A stretch of 18,196 nucleotides of DNA from Microcella sp. (GCA_020216895.1 JAIWOM010000004.1:1-18196), one strand, 5' to 3'. Numbered from the stretch's first letter, positions 1 through 7,005 are shown. The notes: a model not told the origin generated them from the sequence alone. Numbers and translations: made by a program.

Positions 1-1
1 G

Positions 2-208
2 GGGCTCGTCACCCGCGGTCGTTCGCCCGACGACGGTCGCGTGCGCGTCGTCGCGCTGACGGATGCGGGCCTCGCGCGCGTCGAGCGCGCCTTCGAGGCG
101 CACCTCGCCAACGAGCATCGCCTGCTCGAGCCGCTCGACGCCGCCGACCGCGCCGCGCTCGAGCGCCTGCTGCGCTCCTGGCTCACCTGGCTCCGCCCCG
201 AAACCTGA
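2..208 (+). CDS. MarR-family transcriptional regulator, C-terminal part (5' truncated)
   Basis: An open frame enters from the left edge and ends at TGA 206-208, giving 68 visible residues. The first visible stretch reads like the wing of a MarR winged helix: an RGRSPDDGR segment, then VVALTDAG, the usual strand and turn entering the dimerisation helices. The rest is a charged amphipathic helix ending in LRSWLTWLRPET, typical of the MarR C-terminal dimer interface. The DNA-recognition helix lies outside the window, so ligand and targets cannot be inferred. It precedes the antiporter by 29 nt on the same strand, but that gene appears to have its own leaderless start, so an operon is uncertain. 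Confidence 0.7.
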   Translation, partial: GLVTRGRSPDDGRVRVVALTDAGLARVERAFEAHLANEHRLLEPLDAADRAALERLLRSWLTWLRPET

Positions 209-237
209 CCCAGATGTAGGGTTTCTCGCCCTAGGCT

Positions 238-1389
238 GTGCTCGTGTTTTTCGACATCGTCTTCATCGTCGCTGGTCTCGTGCTGCTCGTCCTCGGTGGG
301 GAGGCGCTCGTTCGCGGTGCCTCGACTCTCGCCGCGAAGGTCGGCATCTCGCCGCTCGTGATCGGCTTGGTGGTGGTCTCGGCCGCCACCTCCGCCCCCG
401 AGTTCGCCGTCACGGTCGACGCGGTGCTGCAGGGCGAGCCCGATCTCGCGGTCGGCAACGTCGTCGGCAGCAACATCGTGAACATTCTGTTCATCCTCGG
501 GCTCTCGGCGATCGTGTCGCCGCTCATCATCAAGCGTCAGCTCGTGCGCTTCGACATCCCGGTCATGGTCGGTATCTCGGTGCTGCTCGTGGCCGTCAGT
601 CTCGACGGTCAAATCAGCCTCGTCGACGGCATCCTGCTTCTCGGCGGGCTCGCCGTGCACACCGTCATCAGCGTCGTCATCGGGCGGCGCGAGTCGCGGG
701 CGACGGCGCAACTGACGGAGGAGCCCATCGAGAAGGCGCGGCCGCTGTGGCTCGCACTGGTGCTGCTCATTGCCGGCATCGGCCTGCTCGTGCTCGGTGC
801 GCGCCTGCTCGTCGACGGCGCGGTGGGTATCGCGACCGCTCTCGGCATCAGCAGCCTCGTGATCGGCCTCACCGTGGTGGCCGTCGGCACCTCGCTGCCC
901 GAGCTGGCGACCTCGATCATCGCCGTGCGCCGCGGTGAGCGCGACATGGCGGTCGGCAACATCGTCGGCAGCAACATCTTCAACATCGGTATGGTGCTCG
1001 GTCTGCCGGCGATCCTTTTCGGCCAGGGCATCCCGGTGTCGCCGGCCGCGATCGCGCTCGACCTGCCGCTCATGCTCGCGACCGCCGTGGCCCTGCTGCC
1101 GATCGCCTTCACCGGCTTCATCATCGCCCGCTGGGAGGGCAGCCTCTTCGTAGCGCTCTACATCGCGTACACGGCCTATCTTGTGCTCGCCTCGACGCAG
1201 CACGATGCCCTCGAAGGTTTCACCGACGTCATGCTCTGGTTCGTCCTGCCGCTGCTCGCGATCACGCTCATCGCGGTGACGGCCTACGAGGTCGGCGTGA
1301 TCCGCGGCCGGAAGGCGGTGATCGAGGGCGGCCCGTCCGAGAACGCAGAAGCGGCCGGTAGTGCGCCCCCCGCACCACCGGCCGCCTGA
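238..1389 (+). CDS. Calcium/sodium antiporter, CaCA family (YrbG-like)
   Basis: This is an integral membrane cation exchanger with the two inverted alpha-repeats of the CaCA superfamily. Repeat 1 (about residues 47-90) has TSAPEFAV followed by GNVVGSNIVNILF. Repeat 2 (about 214-256) has GTSLPELATS followed by GNIVGSNIFNIGMV. The acidic residues in the PE motifs are the known cation ligands of the family. Roughly ten hydrophobic segments form the core, an extra hydrophobic segment lies near residues 327-350, and a proline/alanine-rich tail ends the protein. No Shine-Dalgarno is visible. The GTG at 238 is the longest start, but TAGGCT at 232-237 lies 6 nt before a second in-frame GTG at 244, so a leaderless start at 244 is equally plausible. 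Cation specificity (Ca/Na versus K) cannot be read from sequence. Confidence 0.9.
   Translation: MLVFFDIVFIVAGLVLLVLGGEALVRGASTLAAKVGISPLVIGLVVVSAATSAPEFAVTVDAVLQGEPDLAVGNVVGSNIVNILFILGLSAIVSPLIIKRQLVRFDIPVMVGISVLLVAVSLDGQISLVDGILLLGGLAVHTVISVVIGRRESRATAQLTEEPIEKARPLWLALVLLIAGIGLLVLGARLLVDGAVGIATALGISSLVIGLTVVAVGTSLPELATSIIAVRRGERDMAVGNIVGSNIFNIGMVLGLPAILFGQGIPVSPAAIALDLPLMLATAVALLPIAFTGFIIARWEGSLFVALYIAYTAYLVLASTQHDALEGFTDVMLWFVLPLLAITLIAVTAYEVGVIRGRKAVIEGGPSENAEAAGSAPPAPPAA
1351..1385. terminator. Terminator-like hairpin embedded in the antiporter 3' coding end
   Basis: GCGGCCGGTAGTGCG (1351-1365) pairs with CGCACCACCGGCCGC (1371-1385), a 15-bp stem with one A-C mismatch and a five-C loop. 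It ends just before the antiporter stop and 19 nt from the stop of the convergent dehydrogenase, so it could end transcripts from both sides. There is no U-tract. Confidence 0.45.
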
Positions 1390-1403
1390 CCGCACTCGAG
1401 ACG

Positions 1404-2231
1404 TCAGTTCATCGACGCGAGCAGGTCTTTCATGTTCTTGTAGATGAGGCCCGCCGCGTTCTTCTGGTTGAGGCGTGCCAGGCGCGACATGAAGCGAGCG
1501 TCGCCGCCAATGAAGATCTCGTACGAGCCCTTCTCGACAGCCTCGATGATCTGGCGGCCCGCCTCGGCCGGAGCCGTCGACTTGCGCGCCTGGTCTCCGG
1601 CGCTCGCCGCCATCTGCTTGGCCTGCTCCTCGGTCATGATGCCCGAGTTGATGCTGATGTTGGTGCCGATCGCACCGGGGAACACACCGGTGACCCGCAC
1701 GCCGGTCTCCATGAGCTCCGAGTGCAGGGCACGGCTCAACTGGGCGACGGCGGCCTTGGTGGCGCCGTAGACGCCCTGGCCGGGAACCGGTGCGTACGCG
1801 CCCATGCTCGCCACGTTGACCAGCGCCGCCTCGGGGCGCTTGACCAGCTCGGGCAAGAACGCCTTGCAGGTGTTCAGCACGCCGTACAGGTTGACGTCGA
1901 TGACGCGCTCGATCTGATCCCAGTCGAGCTGCATCACGGGCACGAACTTCTGGATGATGCCGGCGATGTTGAGCAGGCCGTCGATCTGGCCGTGCTCCTT
2001 GATGATCGCGGCCGGAAGCTTCTCGACGGCCTTGCGGTCGGTGACGTTGACCACGTGGGTCGAGATACGGTCGCCGTTCGCGCCGGCCAGCTTGACCGTC
2101 TCGGCCAGACCATCCTCGTTGAGATCGAGGGCCGCGACGCGCGCGCCCTTCGCCACGAGGCCGAGCACGACCTCGCGCCCGATGCCGTTGCCGCCGCCGG
2201 TGACGGCGAAGACCTTCCCACTGATCTGCAT
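1404..2231 (-). CDS. SDR-family NAD(P)-dependent oxidoreductase
   Basis: This is a classical short-chain dehydrogenase of 275 aa. The cofactor motif TGGGNGIG is at residues 11-18, and Asp36 at the end of the second strand favours NAD over NADP. NIAG is at 88-91 and Asn114 sits in NLYG. The catalytic set is Ser142 with Tyr155 and Lys159 in YGATK. The C-terminal ~90 residues, including a SYEIFIGGDARFMSRLARL segment, resemble SDRs annotated as acting on steroids, terpenoids or lipids, but the substrate cannot be assigned. The ATG is preceded by GAAGGAGCATC, a good ribosome site. It is transcribed towards the antiporter with a 14-nt gap between stop codons. A candidate promoter and a TetR-like palindrome lie upstream. 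Confidence 0.9.
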   Translation of the reverse strand: MQISGKVFAVTGGGNGIGREVVLGLVAKGARVAALDLNEDGLAETVKLAGANGDRISTHVVNVTDRKAVEKLPAAIIKEHGQIDGLLNIAGIIQKFVPVMQLDWDQIERVIDVNLYGVLNTCKAFLPELVKRPEAALVNVASMGAYAPVPGQGVYGATKAAVAQLSRALHSELMETGVRVTGVFPGAIGTNISINSGIMTEEQAKQMAASAGDQARKSTAPAEAGRQIIEAVEKGSYEIFIGGDARFMSRLARLNQKNAAGLIYKNMKDLLASMN

Positions 2232-2272
2232 GATGCTCCTTCGATGACGGATGCGCGTCCTCGCGCACCCTC

Positions 2273-2302
2273 AGGCTAACCCGCCCCTTACCGATCGGTC
2301 AG
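2273..2302 (-). promoter_or_regulatory. Candidate promoter of the SDR gene with an overlapping palindromic operator
   Basis: On the minus strand CTGACC (2302-2297) and TAGCCT (2278-2273) form -35 and -10 elements separated by 18 nt. A perfect 10-bp palindrome ACCGATCGGT (2290-2299) overlaps the -35 box and the spacer. TGACCGATCGGT-type palindromes are common operators of TetR-family regulators, but no TetR gene is in the window. Confidence 0.45.
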
Positions 2303-2335
2303 GGTCGAACGTCCCGATGCGCGCCTGCGCACGAG

Positions 2336-2608
2336 TCAGCGCTTCACGGAGACGGCGTCGACCCGCTGGAACGACAGGATCAGCTCGTCGCCCTTGGCCG
2401 GGCGCCCAAGGAGCGGGCCGACGGGGCAGATGTTCAGGATGCCCGTCACCAGCATCATCGCGCCGATCGGCGCGAGCACGAGAGCCCAACCGCCGGCAAC
2501 GATGGCGCCGACGATCACGGCCGGTCCGCCGATGATGCGCGCCCAGCGCCCCGCGGGCGATGAGACGGCGGTGAGCAGGGCAATGGCCCAGGGAGCGGGG
2601 GTCTTCAT
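2336..2608 (-). CDS. DUF2892/YgaP-transmembrane-domain protein
   Basis: This is a small membrane protein of 90 aa. Residues 20-40 (RWARIIGGPAVIVGAIVAGG) and 43-60 form two membrane helices. The second ends in the family signature, seen here as VTGILNICPVGPLLGRP with one cysteine. YgaP-like (DUF2892) domains often sit beside rhodanese or other sulfur-transfer proteins. A purine-rich AGAGAAGGA precedes the ATG by 8 nt. The gene starts 18 nt after the DUF4395 gene stops on the same strand, so the two are probably co-transcribed. The C-terminal KGDELILSFQRVDAVSVKR tail is soluble. The biochemical role is unknown; a link to thiol or sulfane-sulfur handling is inferred from the neighbour and the operator. 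Confidence 0.75.
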   Translation of the reverse strand: MKTPAPWAIALLTAVSSPAGRWARIIGGPAVIVGAIVAGGWALVLAPIGAMMLVTGILNICPVGPLLGRPAKGDELILSFQRVDAVSVKR

Positions 2609-2626
2609 GGCAGATGTCCTTCTCTC

Positions 2627-3181
2627 TTAGGCGTGGTGGTGCTCGCCGCGCTTCGGCGGCACGTAGGTGCAGGTGTCTCCGGCGCACATCGTGGGCTTCT
2701 CCTTGCTGAGGCGCCGGGCGATCTCGCAGCCGAGGCAGTAGCCGAAGGCGGCTTCGAGGTACAGCAGCGCCAGGCAGATCGCGCAGATGGTCTGCGCCAC
2801 GACGGCCGGCAGGCCGAGCCAGCCGAGGGCGAGGCACCCGGCCAGGGCCATCCCGAACCCGAGGCCCCAGGCAACCTGCTTCGGGCGTGCGTCGACCCAC
2901 TCGGGCCGCTGCGCCCGCGTGATCAGGGCGCCGAGCACGAGCGTCGGGGTGAACCGGGTTCCGACCAGCAGGCGCAGGTACATCTCGACGGCGAAGACGA
3001 TGCCGAAGACGCGCATCGGCTGCAGGTCGCCGGTGATGATGCCGACGAGCCAGGCGCTGAAGCCGCCGAGGAAGAGCAGGCCCGCTGAGGCGCGCACCGC
3101 GCGCTCATTGATGACGGGAATGTCGATGCCGCCCACCCATTCGCCGATCACGGGGCGGATGCTGCGGTCGACGTCGCTCAT
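2627..3181 (-). CDS. DUF4395-family membrane protein with a C-terminal cysteine motif
   Basis: This is an integral membrane protein of 184 aa with about four hydrophobic helices (roughly residues 27-47, 53-70, 104-122 and 124-142). The last is followed by FGYCLGCEIARRL, the CxGC-type motif typical of DUF4395. A second cysteine pair (MCAGDTC) and a histidine-rich end (GEHHHA) follow. I chose the ATG at 3181 rather than the in-frame GTG at 3190, because a TATAGT -10 box (3194-3189) ends 7 nt before that ATG and there is no Shine-Dalgarno, which fits a leaderless mRNA. The -10 box overlaps a CsoR/CstR-like palindrome. Together with the DUF2892 partner this suggests a copper- or persulfide-responsive operon; that role is inference. 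Confidence 0.8.
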   Translation of the reverse strand: MSDVDRSIRPVIGEWVGGIDIPVINERAVRASAGLLFLGGFSAWLVGIITGDLQPMRVFGIVFAVEMYLRLLVGTRFTPTLVLGALITRAQRPEWVDARPKQVAWGLGFGMALAGCLALGWLGLPAVVAQTICAICLALLYLEAAFGYCLGCEIARRLSKEKPTMCAGDTCTYVPPKRGEHHHA

Positions 3182-3191
3182 GATGACCACT

Positions 3192-3207
3192 ATACCCCTG
3201 GGGGTAT
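3192..3207 (-). promoter_or_regulatory. CsoR/CstR-like operator overlapping the -10 box of the DUF4395 operon
   Basis: ATACCCCTGGGGGTAT is a palindrome with perfect 7-bp arms (ATACCCC/GGGGTAT) around a two-base centre. TACCCC-N-GGGGTA palindromes are the known operator type of CsoR-family repressors, both copper-sensing CsoR and persulfide-sensing CstR. On the minus strand its distal end supplies the TATAGT -10 hexamer (3194-3189), so a bound repressor would block RNA polymerase. No CsoR-family gene is present in the window. Confidence 0.65.
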
Positions 3208-3252
3208 GCGAAGTGTCTGGGAATCCGCAGGAACCCCTGCCAGGCTGAGGGC

Positions 3253-3897
3253 ATGACGGTCATGCCGATGTTCCCGCTCGGCTCGGTGCTGTTCCCGGCC
3301 ATGCCGACCGCGCTGCGCGTGTTCGAGGAGCGCTACATCGTCATGCTCTCGACGATCCTCGGCGACGAGCCGCCCGAGTTCGGCATCGTGCTGATCGAGC
3401 GCGGCAGCGAGGTCGGCGGGGGTGAGCAGCGCTTCGCCATCGGAACGGTCGCCCAGATCACCCGGGTCGAGACCAGCGAAGGCTTCATCGGCCTCATCGC
3501 CGTCGGCGATCGCCGCATCGAGGTCGTCGACTGGCTGCCCGACGACCCCCACCCGCGGGCGACCGTGCGGCCGCTCGATGACCTCGCCTGGGACGAGCAG
3601 CACCGCCCGCTGCTCGAGCGCGCCGAGCAGCTCGTGCGCCGCACCATCGCGAAGGCCAGCGAGTTCATCGAGCAGCAGTGGCCCCCTGACATCGTGCTCG
3701 ACGACGACCCTGTCCGCGCGTGCTGGCAGCTCGCGGGCATCGCCCCCCTCGGCCCGCTCGACCAGGTGCGACTCCTGCAGTCGACCACGGTCGTCGAGCT
3801 GCTGAGCGGCATCATCGAGGCGACCGAGGGGGCTGCGGAGATGCTCGCGATGCCCGGGTTCGACCACGACGGGCTGACGGGGCTGCTCGACGGCTGA
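3253..3897 (+). CDS. Lon substrate-binding (LonN) domain protein, standalone
   Basis: This 214-aa protein corresponds to the N-terminal domain of Lon protease (LAN/ATP-dependent protease La domain) with no ATPase or protease part. It starts with MFPLGSVLFPAMPTALRVFEERY, the typical first strand-turn-helix. A beta-barrel region follows (FGIVLIERGSE, IGTVAQITR, FIGLIAVGDRRIEV), then a helical bundle from about residue 112 (DEQHRPLLERAEQLVRRTI) to the end. Standalone LonN proteins are widespread in actinobacteria and their role is not settled. The start ATG lies 7 nt after CAGGCT, compatible with a leaderless mRNA, and GAGGG just upstream could also act as a weak ribosome site. Confidence 0.88.
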   Translation: MTVMPMFPLGSVLFPAMPTALRVFEERYIVMLSTILGDEPPEFGIVLIERGSEVGGGEQRFAIGTVAQITRVETSEGFIGLIAVGDRRIEVVDWLPDDPHPRATVRPLDDLAWDEQHRPLLERAEQLVRRTIAKASEFIEQQWPPDIVLDDDPVRACWQLAGIAPLGPLDQVRLLQSTTVVELLSGIIEATEGAAEMLAMPGFDHDGLTGLLDG

Positions 3898-3911
3898 TGT
3901 AGTCCTGTCGG

Positions 3912-3936
3912 GGCACTGCGCGTTTCGCGCCGTGCC
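3912..3936 (+). terminator. Hairpin after the LonN-domain gene
   Basis: GGCACTGCGCG (3912-3922), a TTT loop and CGCGCCGTGCC (3926-3936) form an 11-bp stem with one T-C mismatch, 14 nt after the stop codon. There is no U-tract after the stem. It sits at the boundary between core-like sequence and the inositol locus. Confidence 0.45.
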
Positions 3937-3974
3937 AACGTGGGTGGGCTATAGCCCGACCGGCTCGCGTGGAG

Positions 3975-3988
3975 TATGTTAGGACAAA
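3975..3988 (-). promoter_or_regulatory. Candidate GntR-type operator, site A (isomerase promoter region)
   Basis: The top strand reads TATGTTAGGACAAA; its complement TTTGTCCTAACATA matches the element shared by four promoter regions of this locus. The core TGTCCTAACA has the TGT-N4-ACA symmetry expected for a GntR/HutC dimer. It lies about 50 nt upstream of the isomerase ATG. I could not place convincing -35/-10 boxes with confidence. Confidence 0.6.
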
Positions 3989-4037
3989 CGCACAAACTGT
4001 GGCGTCGCAGATGCCACCTCCCGGGGAGGAGCATTCC

Positions 4038-5042
4038 ATGCGCTTGGGTGCATACACCGCCGTACTTCACGATCGTGACGTAGAGCTGGCTCTTGACGTC
4101 CTCGTTGAGTTGGGTCTCGACGGCGCAGAATTGAATGTCGGGGGATTCCTCCCAGCGCGCCACATCCCCATCGACGCGATCATGACGAGCGACGCGGCGC
4201 TCGATGACTATCTCGGATTGTTCTCAGATCGTGGCATCGCGATCACGGCGCTGAACTGTAACGGAAACCCGCTACACCCGGACCCTGCTGTTAGGCACGG
4301 CATCGATCTTGTCGCGGCGATCTCGATTGCCCGCCGCCTAGGCGTCGATCGTGTGATCACGATGTCCGGATCGCCAGCGAACGCGACAAACGGGATCAGG
4401 CCGGCCTGGGTTGTCAACCCGTGGAACAGCGTCGACATGGATTCCCTCGAACATCAGTGGTCGGTCGCCGTCCCCTTCTGGCGGGAGGTCGATCGACGAG
4501 CTGCTGATGTGGGAGTTCGTATCGGCATTGAGATGCACCCCCAGAACATCGTCTTTAACCCGACGACCCTGGTGCGGCTCATCGAGGCTACAGAGGCGAC
4601 ACATGTCGGAGCAGAGATGGATCCGTCGCACCTCTTCTGGCAGCAGATCGACCCGATCGTCGCTTTGGAGTTTCTCGGCGAGCTGGTCGTGACGGCGGCG
4701 GCGAAGGATATTCGCATTAACGAGGCGGTCCGCCTTCACGGTGTGCTCGACGACCGATTCAGGCGTGTCCCGCCGGAAGAAGGTCCGCTTGGACTCGGCG
4801 GCGGCTACACCTTGTGTGAGTGGCCTACGGATTCCGCCTGGGACTTTGTCGCAGTAGGTCTGGGGCATGATCAGGAGTTCTGGAACAAGTTCGTGGAGAC
4901 GCTCGCTCGAACGGCACCAGGTGTCGATCTTGCCATTGAGCACGAGGACGCGAGTCTTGGTCGCATCGAGGGACTGCGTGTGGCTGCTGCGACGCTCAGT
5001 ATCGCTCGAGCCCGGCTTGACGACACCGCGTCGCAAGGTTAA
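4038..5042 (+). CDS. Sugar phosphate isomerase/epimerase-like TIM-barrel protein of the inositol locus
   Basis: This is a 334-aa protein of the AP-endonuclease-2-like TIM-barrel fold used by inosose isomerases (IolI), IolE and related sugar epimerases. Visible features are the first strand MRLGAYTAVLHDR, then VRIGIEMHPQN with Glu165, HVGAEMDPSHLFWQ with Asp195 and His198, AAKDIRI (223-227), and AIEHEDASLG with Glu301. These acidic and histidine positions are the usual divalent-metal ligands of the fold. I chose the ATG at 4038 because GGGGAGGAG lies at 4023-4031, 6 nt upstream; in-frame extension to a GTG at 3969 would run through the operator. The gene has its own upstream operator and a 55-nt gap before iolC. 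A role in interconverting inososes or inositol isomers is inference. Third codon positions are less GC-rich than in the flanking chromosome. Confidence 0.85.
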   Translation: MRLGAYTAVLHDRDVELALDVLVELGLDGAELNVGGFLPARHIPIDAIMTSDAALDDYLGLFSDRGIAITALNCNGNPLHPDPAVRHGIDLVAAISIARRLGVDRVITMSGSPANATNGIRPAWVVNPWNSVDMDSLEHQWSVAVPFWREVDRRAADVGVRIGIEMHPQNIVFNPTTLVRLIEATEATHVGAEMDPSHLFWQQIDPIVALEFLGELVVTAAAKDIRINEAVRLHGVLDDRFRRVPPEEGPLGLGGGYTLCEWPTDSAWDFVAVGLGHDQEFWNKFVETLARTAPGVDLAIEHEDASLGRIEGLRVAAATLSIARARLDDTASQG

Positions 5043-5049
5043 CGTACTA

Positions 5050-5069
5050 TTGTCCTTACATTAAGACAG
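5050..5069 (+). promoter_or_regulatory. Candidate GntR-type operator, site B (iolC promoter region)
   Basis: TTGTCCTTACATTAAGACAG contains the shared core as TGTCCTTACA (5051-5060). It is also a near-perfect inverted repeat, since TGTCCTTA is mirrored downstream as TAAGACA with one base missing. It fills the short gap between the isomerase and iolC, indicating a separate regulated start for the iolC operon. A possible promoter is AAGACA (5063-5068), 18 nt, TACATC (5087-5092), which would put transcription at or near the iolC ATG; this is weak. Confidence 0.6.
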
Positions 5070-5097
5070 GCACGCACAGAGAGCCGTACATCGCCGT

Positions 5098-6063
5098 ATG
5101 AGCACGACCACCGAGCAGACAGCGCTCGACCTGATCTCCATGGGCCGAGTCGGCGTCGATATCTACCCACTTCAGACCGGCGTGCCTCTGGAGCGTGTCA
5201 CGACTTTCGGGAAGTTCCTCGGAGGCAGTGCCACGAACGTCGCGGTTGCCGCCGCGCGATACGGAAGGTCTGCGTCCATCGCCACAGGCGTCGGTGACGA
5301 CGGGTTCGGCCGTTTCGTCATCGCGGAGCTCGAGAGGTTGCACGTCCTCACCCGTCATGTTCAGGTATTCGAGGGTTTGCAGACGCCCGTGGTCTTCTGC
5401 GAGATCTTCCCGCCCGATGATTTCCCGCTCTCGTTCTACAGGCCTGCTCCCGTTCCCGACCTGCAGCTCCGACCGGAAACCATAGACCTCGATTCCATGC
5501 GTACTGCTCGCGTTTTCTGGTCGACATTGACGGGCCTCTCCGCTGAACCGAGCCGATCGGCCCACCGTGCCGCCTGGCAAGCGCGTGGTCGGGCCGGCCA
5601 CACCATTGTCGATCTCGACTACCGACCGATGTTCTGGTCGAGCGCGTCTGAGGCGAGTGACCAGGCCGCCGACGCCTTGGAGTGGGCGACCGTCGCGGTG
5701 GGTAATCGCGAAGAGTGCGAAGTTGCGGTGGGCGAGACGGAGCCGCTTCGAGCTGCCGATGCTTTGCTGGAGCGCGGGGTCGAGTTGGCGATCGTCAAGC
5801 AGGGTCCCAAGGGCGTGCTGGCCAAGACCGCGTCCGAGTGCGTGGAGGTTCCGCCCTTCGTCGTCGACGTCGTGAACGGGCTCGGCGCAGGGGACGCTTT
5901 CGGCGGCGCTCTCGTTCATGGGCTTCTTGCGGGATGGAATCTGGAGCGAATCGTGCAATTCGCGAATGCGGCCGGTGCGATCGTGGCCGGTCGCCTCGAG
6001 TGCAGCACGGCCATGCCGACTTCGGACGAGGTCGAGCGCACGATCGAGAAGGGCAGAGCATGA
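5098..6063 (+). CDS. iolC: 5-dehydro-2-deoxygluconokinase
   Basis: This PfkB/ribokinase-family sugar kinase of 321 aa phosphorylates 2-deoxy-5-keto-gluconate (DKG) to DKGP in myo-inositol catabolism. PfkB signature 1 is FLGGSATNVAVAAARYG (40-56). Signature 2 is VNGLGAGDAFGGALVHG (259-275), with catalytic base Asp266 in GAGD. An acidic DLDYRPMFW segment (172-180) is typical of IolC sequences, and AVGNREECEVAVG (200-212) is a PfkB-family motif. Assignment as IolC rather than another ribokinase rests on these features and on iolB, iolD, iolE and iolG directly downstream. No Shine-Dalgarno is seen, so the ATG at 5098 may be leaderless. Its stop overlaps the next ATG (ATGA), showing translational coupling. 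Confidence 0.93.
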   Translation: MSTTTEQTALDLISMGRVGVDIYPLQTGVPLERVTTFGKFLGGSATNVAVAAARYGRSASIATGVGDDGFGRFVIAELERLHVLTRHVQVFEGLQTPVVFCEIFPPDDFPLSFYRPAPVPDLQLRPETIDLDSMRTARVFWSTLTGLSAEPSRSAHRAAWQARGRAGHTIVDLDYRPMFWSSASEASDQAADALEWATVAVGNREECEVAVGETEPLRAADALLERGVELAIVKQGPKGVLAKTASECVEVPPFVVDVVNGLGAGDAFGGALVHGLLAGWNLERIVQFANAAGAIVAGRLECSTAMPTSDEVERTIEKGRA

Positions 6064-6977
6064 CCACCATTGGGACTTCCGCGGCCTTTCCGCCGGCACT
6101 GCCTGGCCTAGACCTGACCTCCCTCCGGGAGACTCGCGCGCAGAATCCAGCAGCCATCGCTCATGCGTTGGCGACGCGGACGCGGCGGCCCCTTCTCGGC
6201 GATGACGGCAGATTGTTCATCGTCGCGGCCGACCATCCCGCCCGCGGTGCACTCGCCGCGGGTTCCTCTCGAAATGCAATGGCCGACCGCGAGGAGCTTC
6301 TGCGCCGACTCGCGGCTGCCTTGGCTCGACCCGGTGTGGATGGCGTTCTCGGCACTCCTGACGTGATCGATGACCTCGCACTCCTCGGGCTGCTCGAGAA
6401 CAAGGTCGTCGTCGGTTCCATGAACCGCGGCGGACTGCGGGGCTCGGCGTTCGAGATGGACGATCGGTATACCGCTTTCACTATCGACCGCATCGTCCGT
6501 GACCGAGTGGACGTTGCGAAAAACCTCGTTCGCATCAATCTCTCGGACCCGGCCTCGGTCGCGACATTGGAGGCGACCGCCAGGGCGGTGAATGAGGCAG
6601 CGGACGCCCACGTGCCGATCATGCTGGAGCCCTTCATGAGTGAATGGGTCGACGGTCGTATTCGGAATGATCTCTCGACGGAAGCCGTCATCCTCTCGAT
6701 TGCGATCGCTTCGGGACTGGGTCACTCGAGCGCCTACTCGTGGTTGAAGCTTCCGGTCGTCGAGGACATGGAGAGGGTCATGGCGGCGACGACGCTGCCC
6801 ACACTCCTCCTCGGCGGCGAGGTCGCGGACGACCAGGACCAGGCATTCGAGCAGTGGTCAAACGCACTGTCGTTGCCGAACGTGCGGGGGCTGGTCGTCG
6901 GCCGCAGTCTTCTTTACCCAGCGGACGACGACGTCGTCGCAGCTGTCGACATGGCCGCGGCCCTGGTTCACGGCTAA
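6060..6977 (+). CDS. Cgl0159-type (beta/alpha)8 protein, putative class I aldolase of inositol catabolism
   Basis: This 305-aa TIM-barrel protein resembles the Cgl0159 family found between iolC and other iol genes in corynebacteria. It shows class I aldolase features: AADHPARGAL (56-65), where DeoC/FbaB/LacD-type enzymes have a conserved DH near strand 1; NRGGLRGSAFEMDDRYTAF (122-140); IMLEPF (187-192); SWLKLPVV (227-234), with Lys230 placed like the Schiff-base lysine of LacD-like aldolases; and a phosphate-binding-like end LLGGEV (250-255) and VVGRSLLYP (279-287). The ATG overlaps the iolC TGA and the gene sits directly behind the kinase that makes DKGP. It is therefore the best candidate here for the DKGP aldolase step, which in Bacillus is done by the unrelated class II enzyme IolJ. 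The activity is inference. Confidence 0.85.
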   Translation: MTTIGTSAAFPPALPGLDLTSLRETRAQNPAAIAHALATRTRRPLLGDDGRLFIVAADHPARGALAAGSSRNAMADREELLRRLAAALARPGVDGVLGTPDVIDDLALLGLLENKVVVGSMNRGGLRGSAFEMDDRYTAFTIDRIVRDRVDVAKNLVRINLSDPASVATLEATARAVNEAADAHVPIMLEPFMSEWVDGRIRNDLSTEAVILSIAIASGLGHSSAYSWLKLPVVEDMERVMAATTLPTLLLGGEVADDQDQAFEQWSNALSLPNVRGLVVGRSLLYPADDDVVAAVDMAAALVHG

Positions 6978-7005
6978 GGGCACCCCGATCGCCGAGGAGC
7001 ATGAC

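Noticed and set aside
3946..3957. Perfect palindrome GGGCTATAGCCC upstream of the isomerase
   Set aside because: It is unrelated to the shared operator and occurs once; too short to support a function without conservation data.
5056..6099. Long minus-strand open frame (347 codons) opposite iolC
   Set aside because: It is fully antisense to a well-supported kinase, has no recognisable domain and is a by-product of GC-rich codon use on the other strand.
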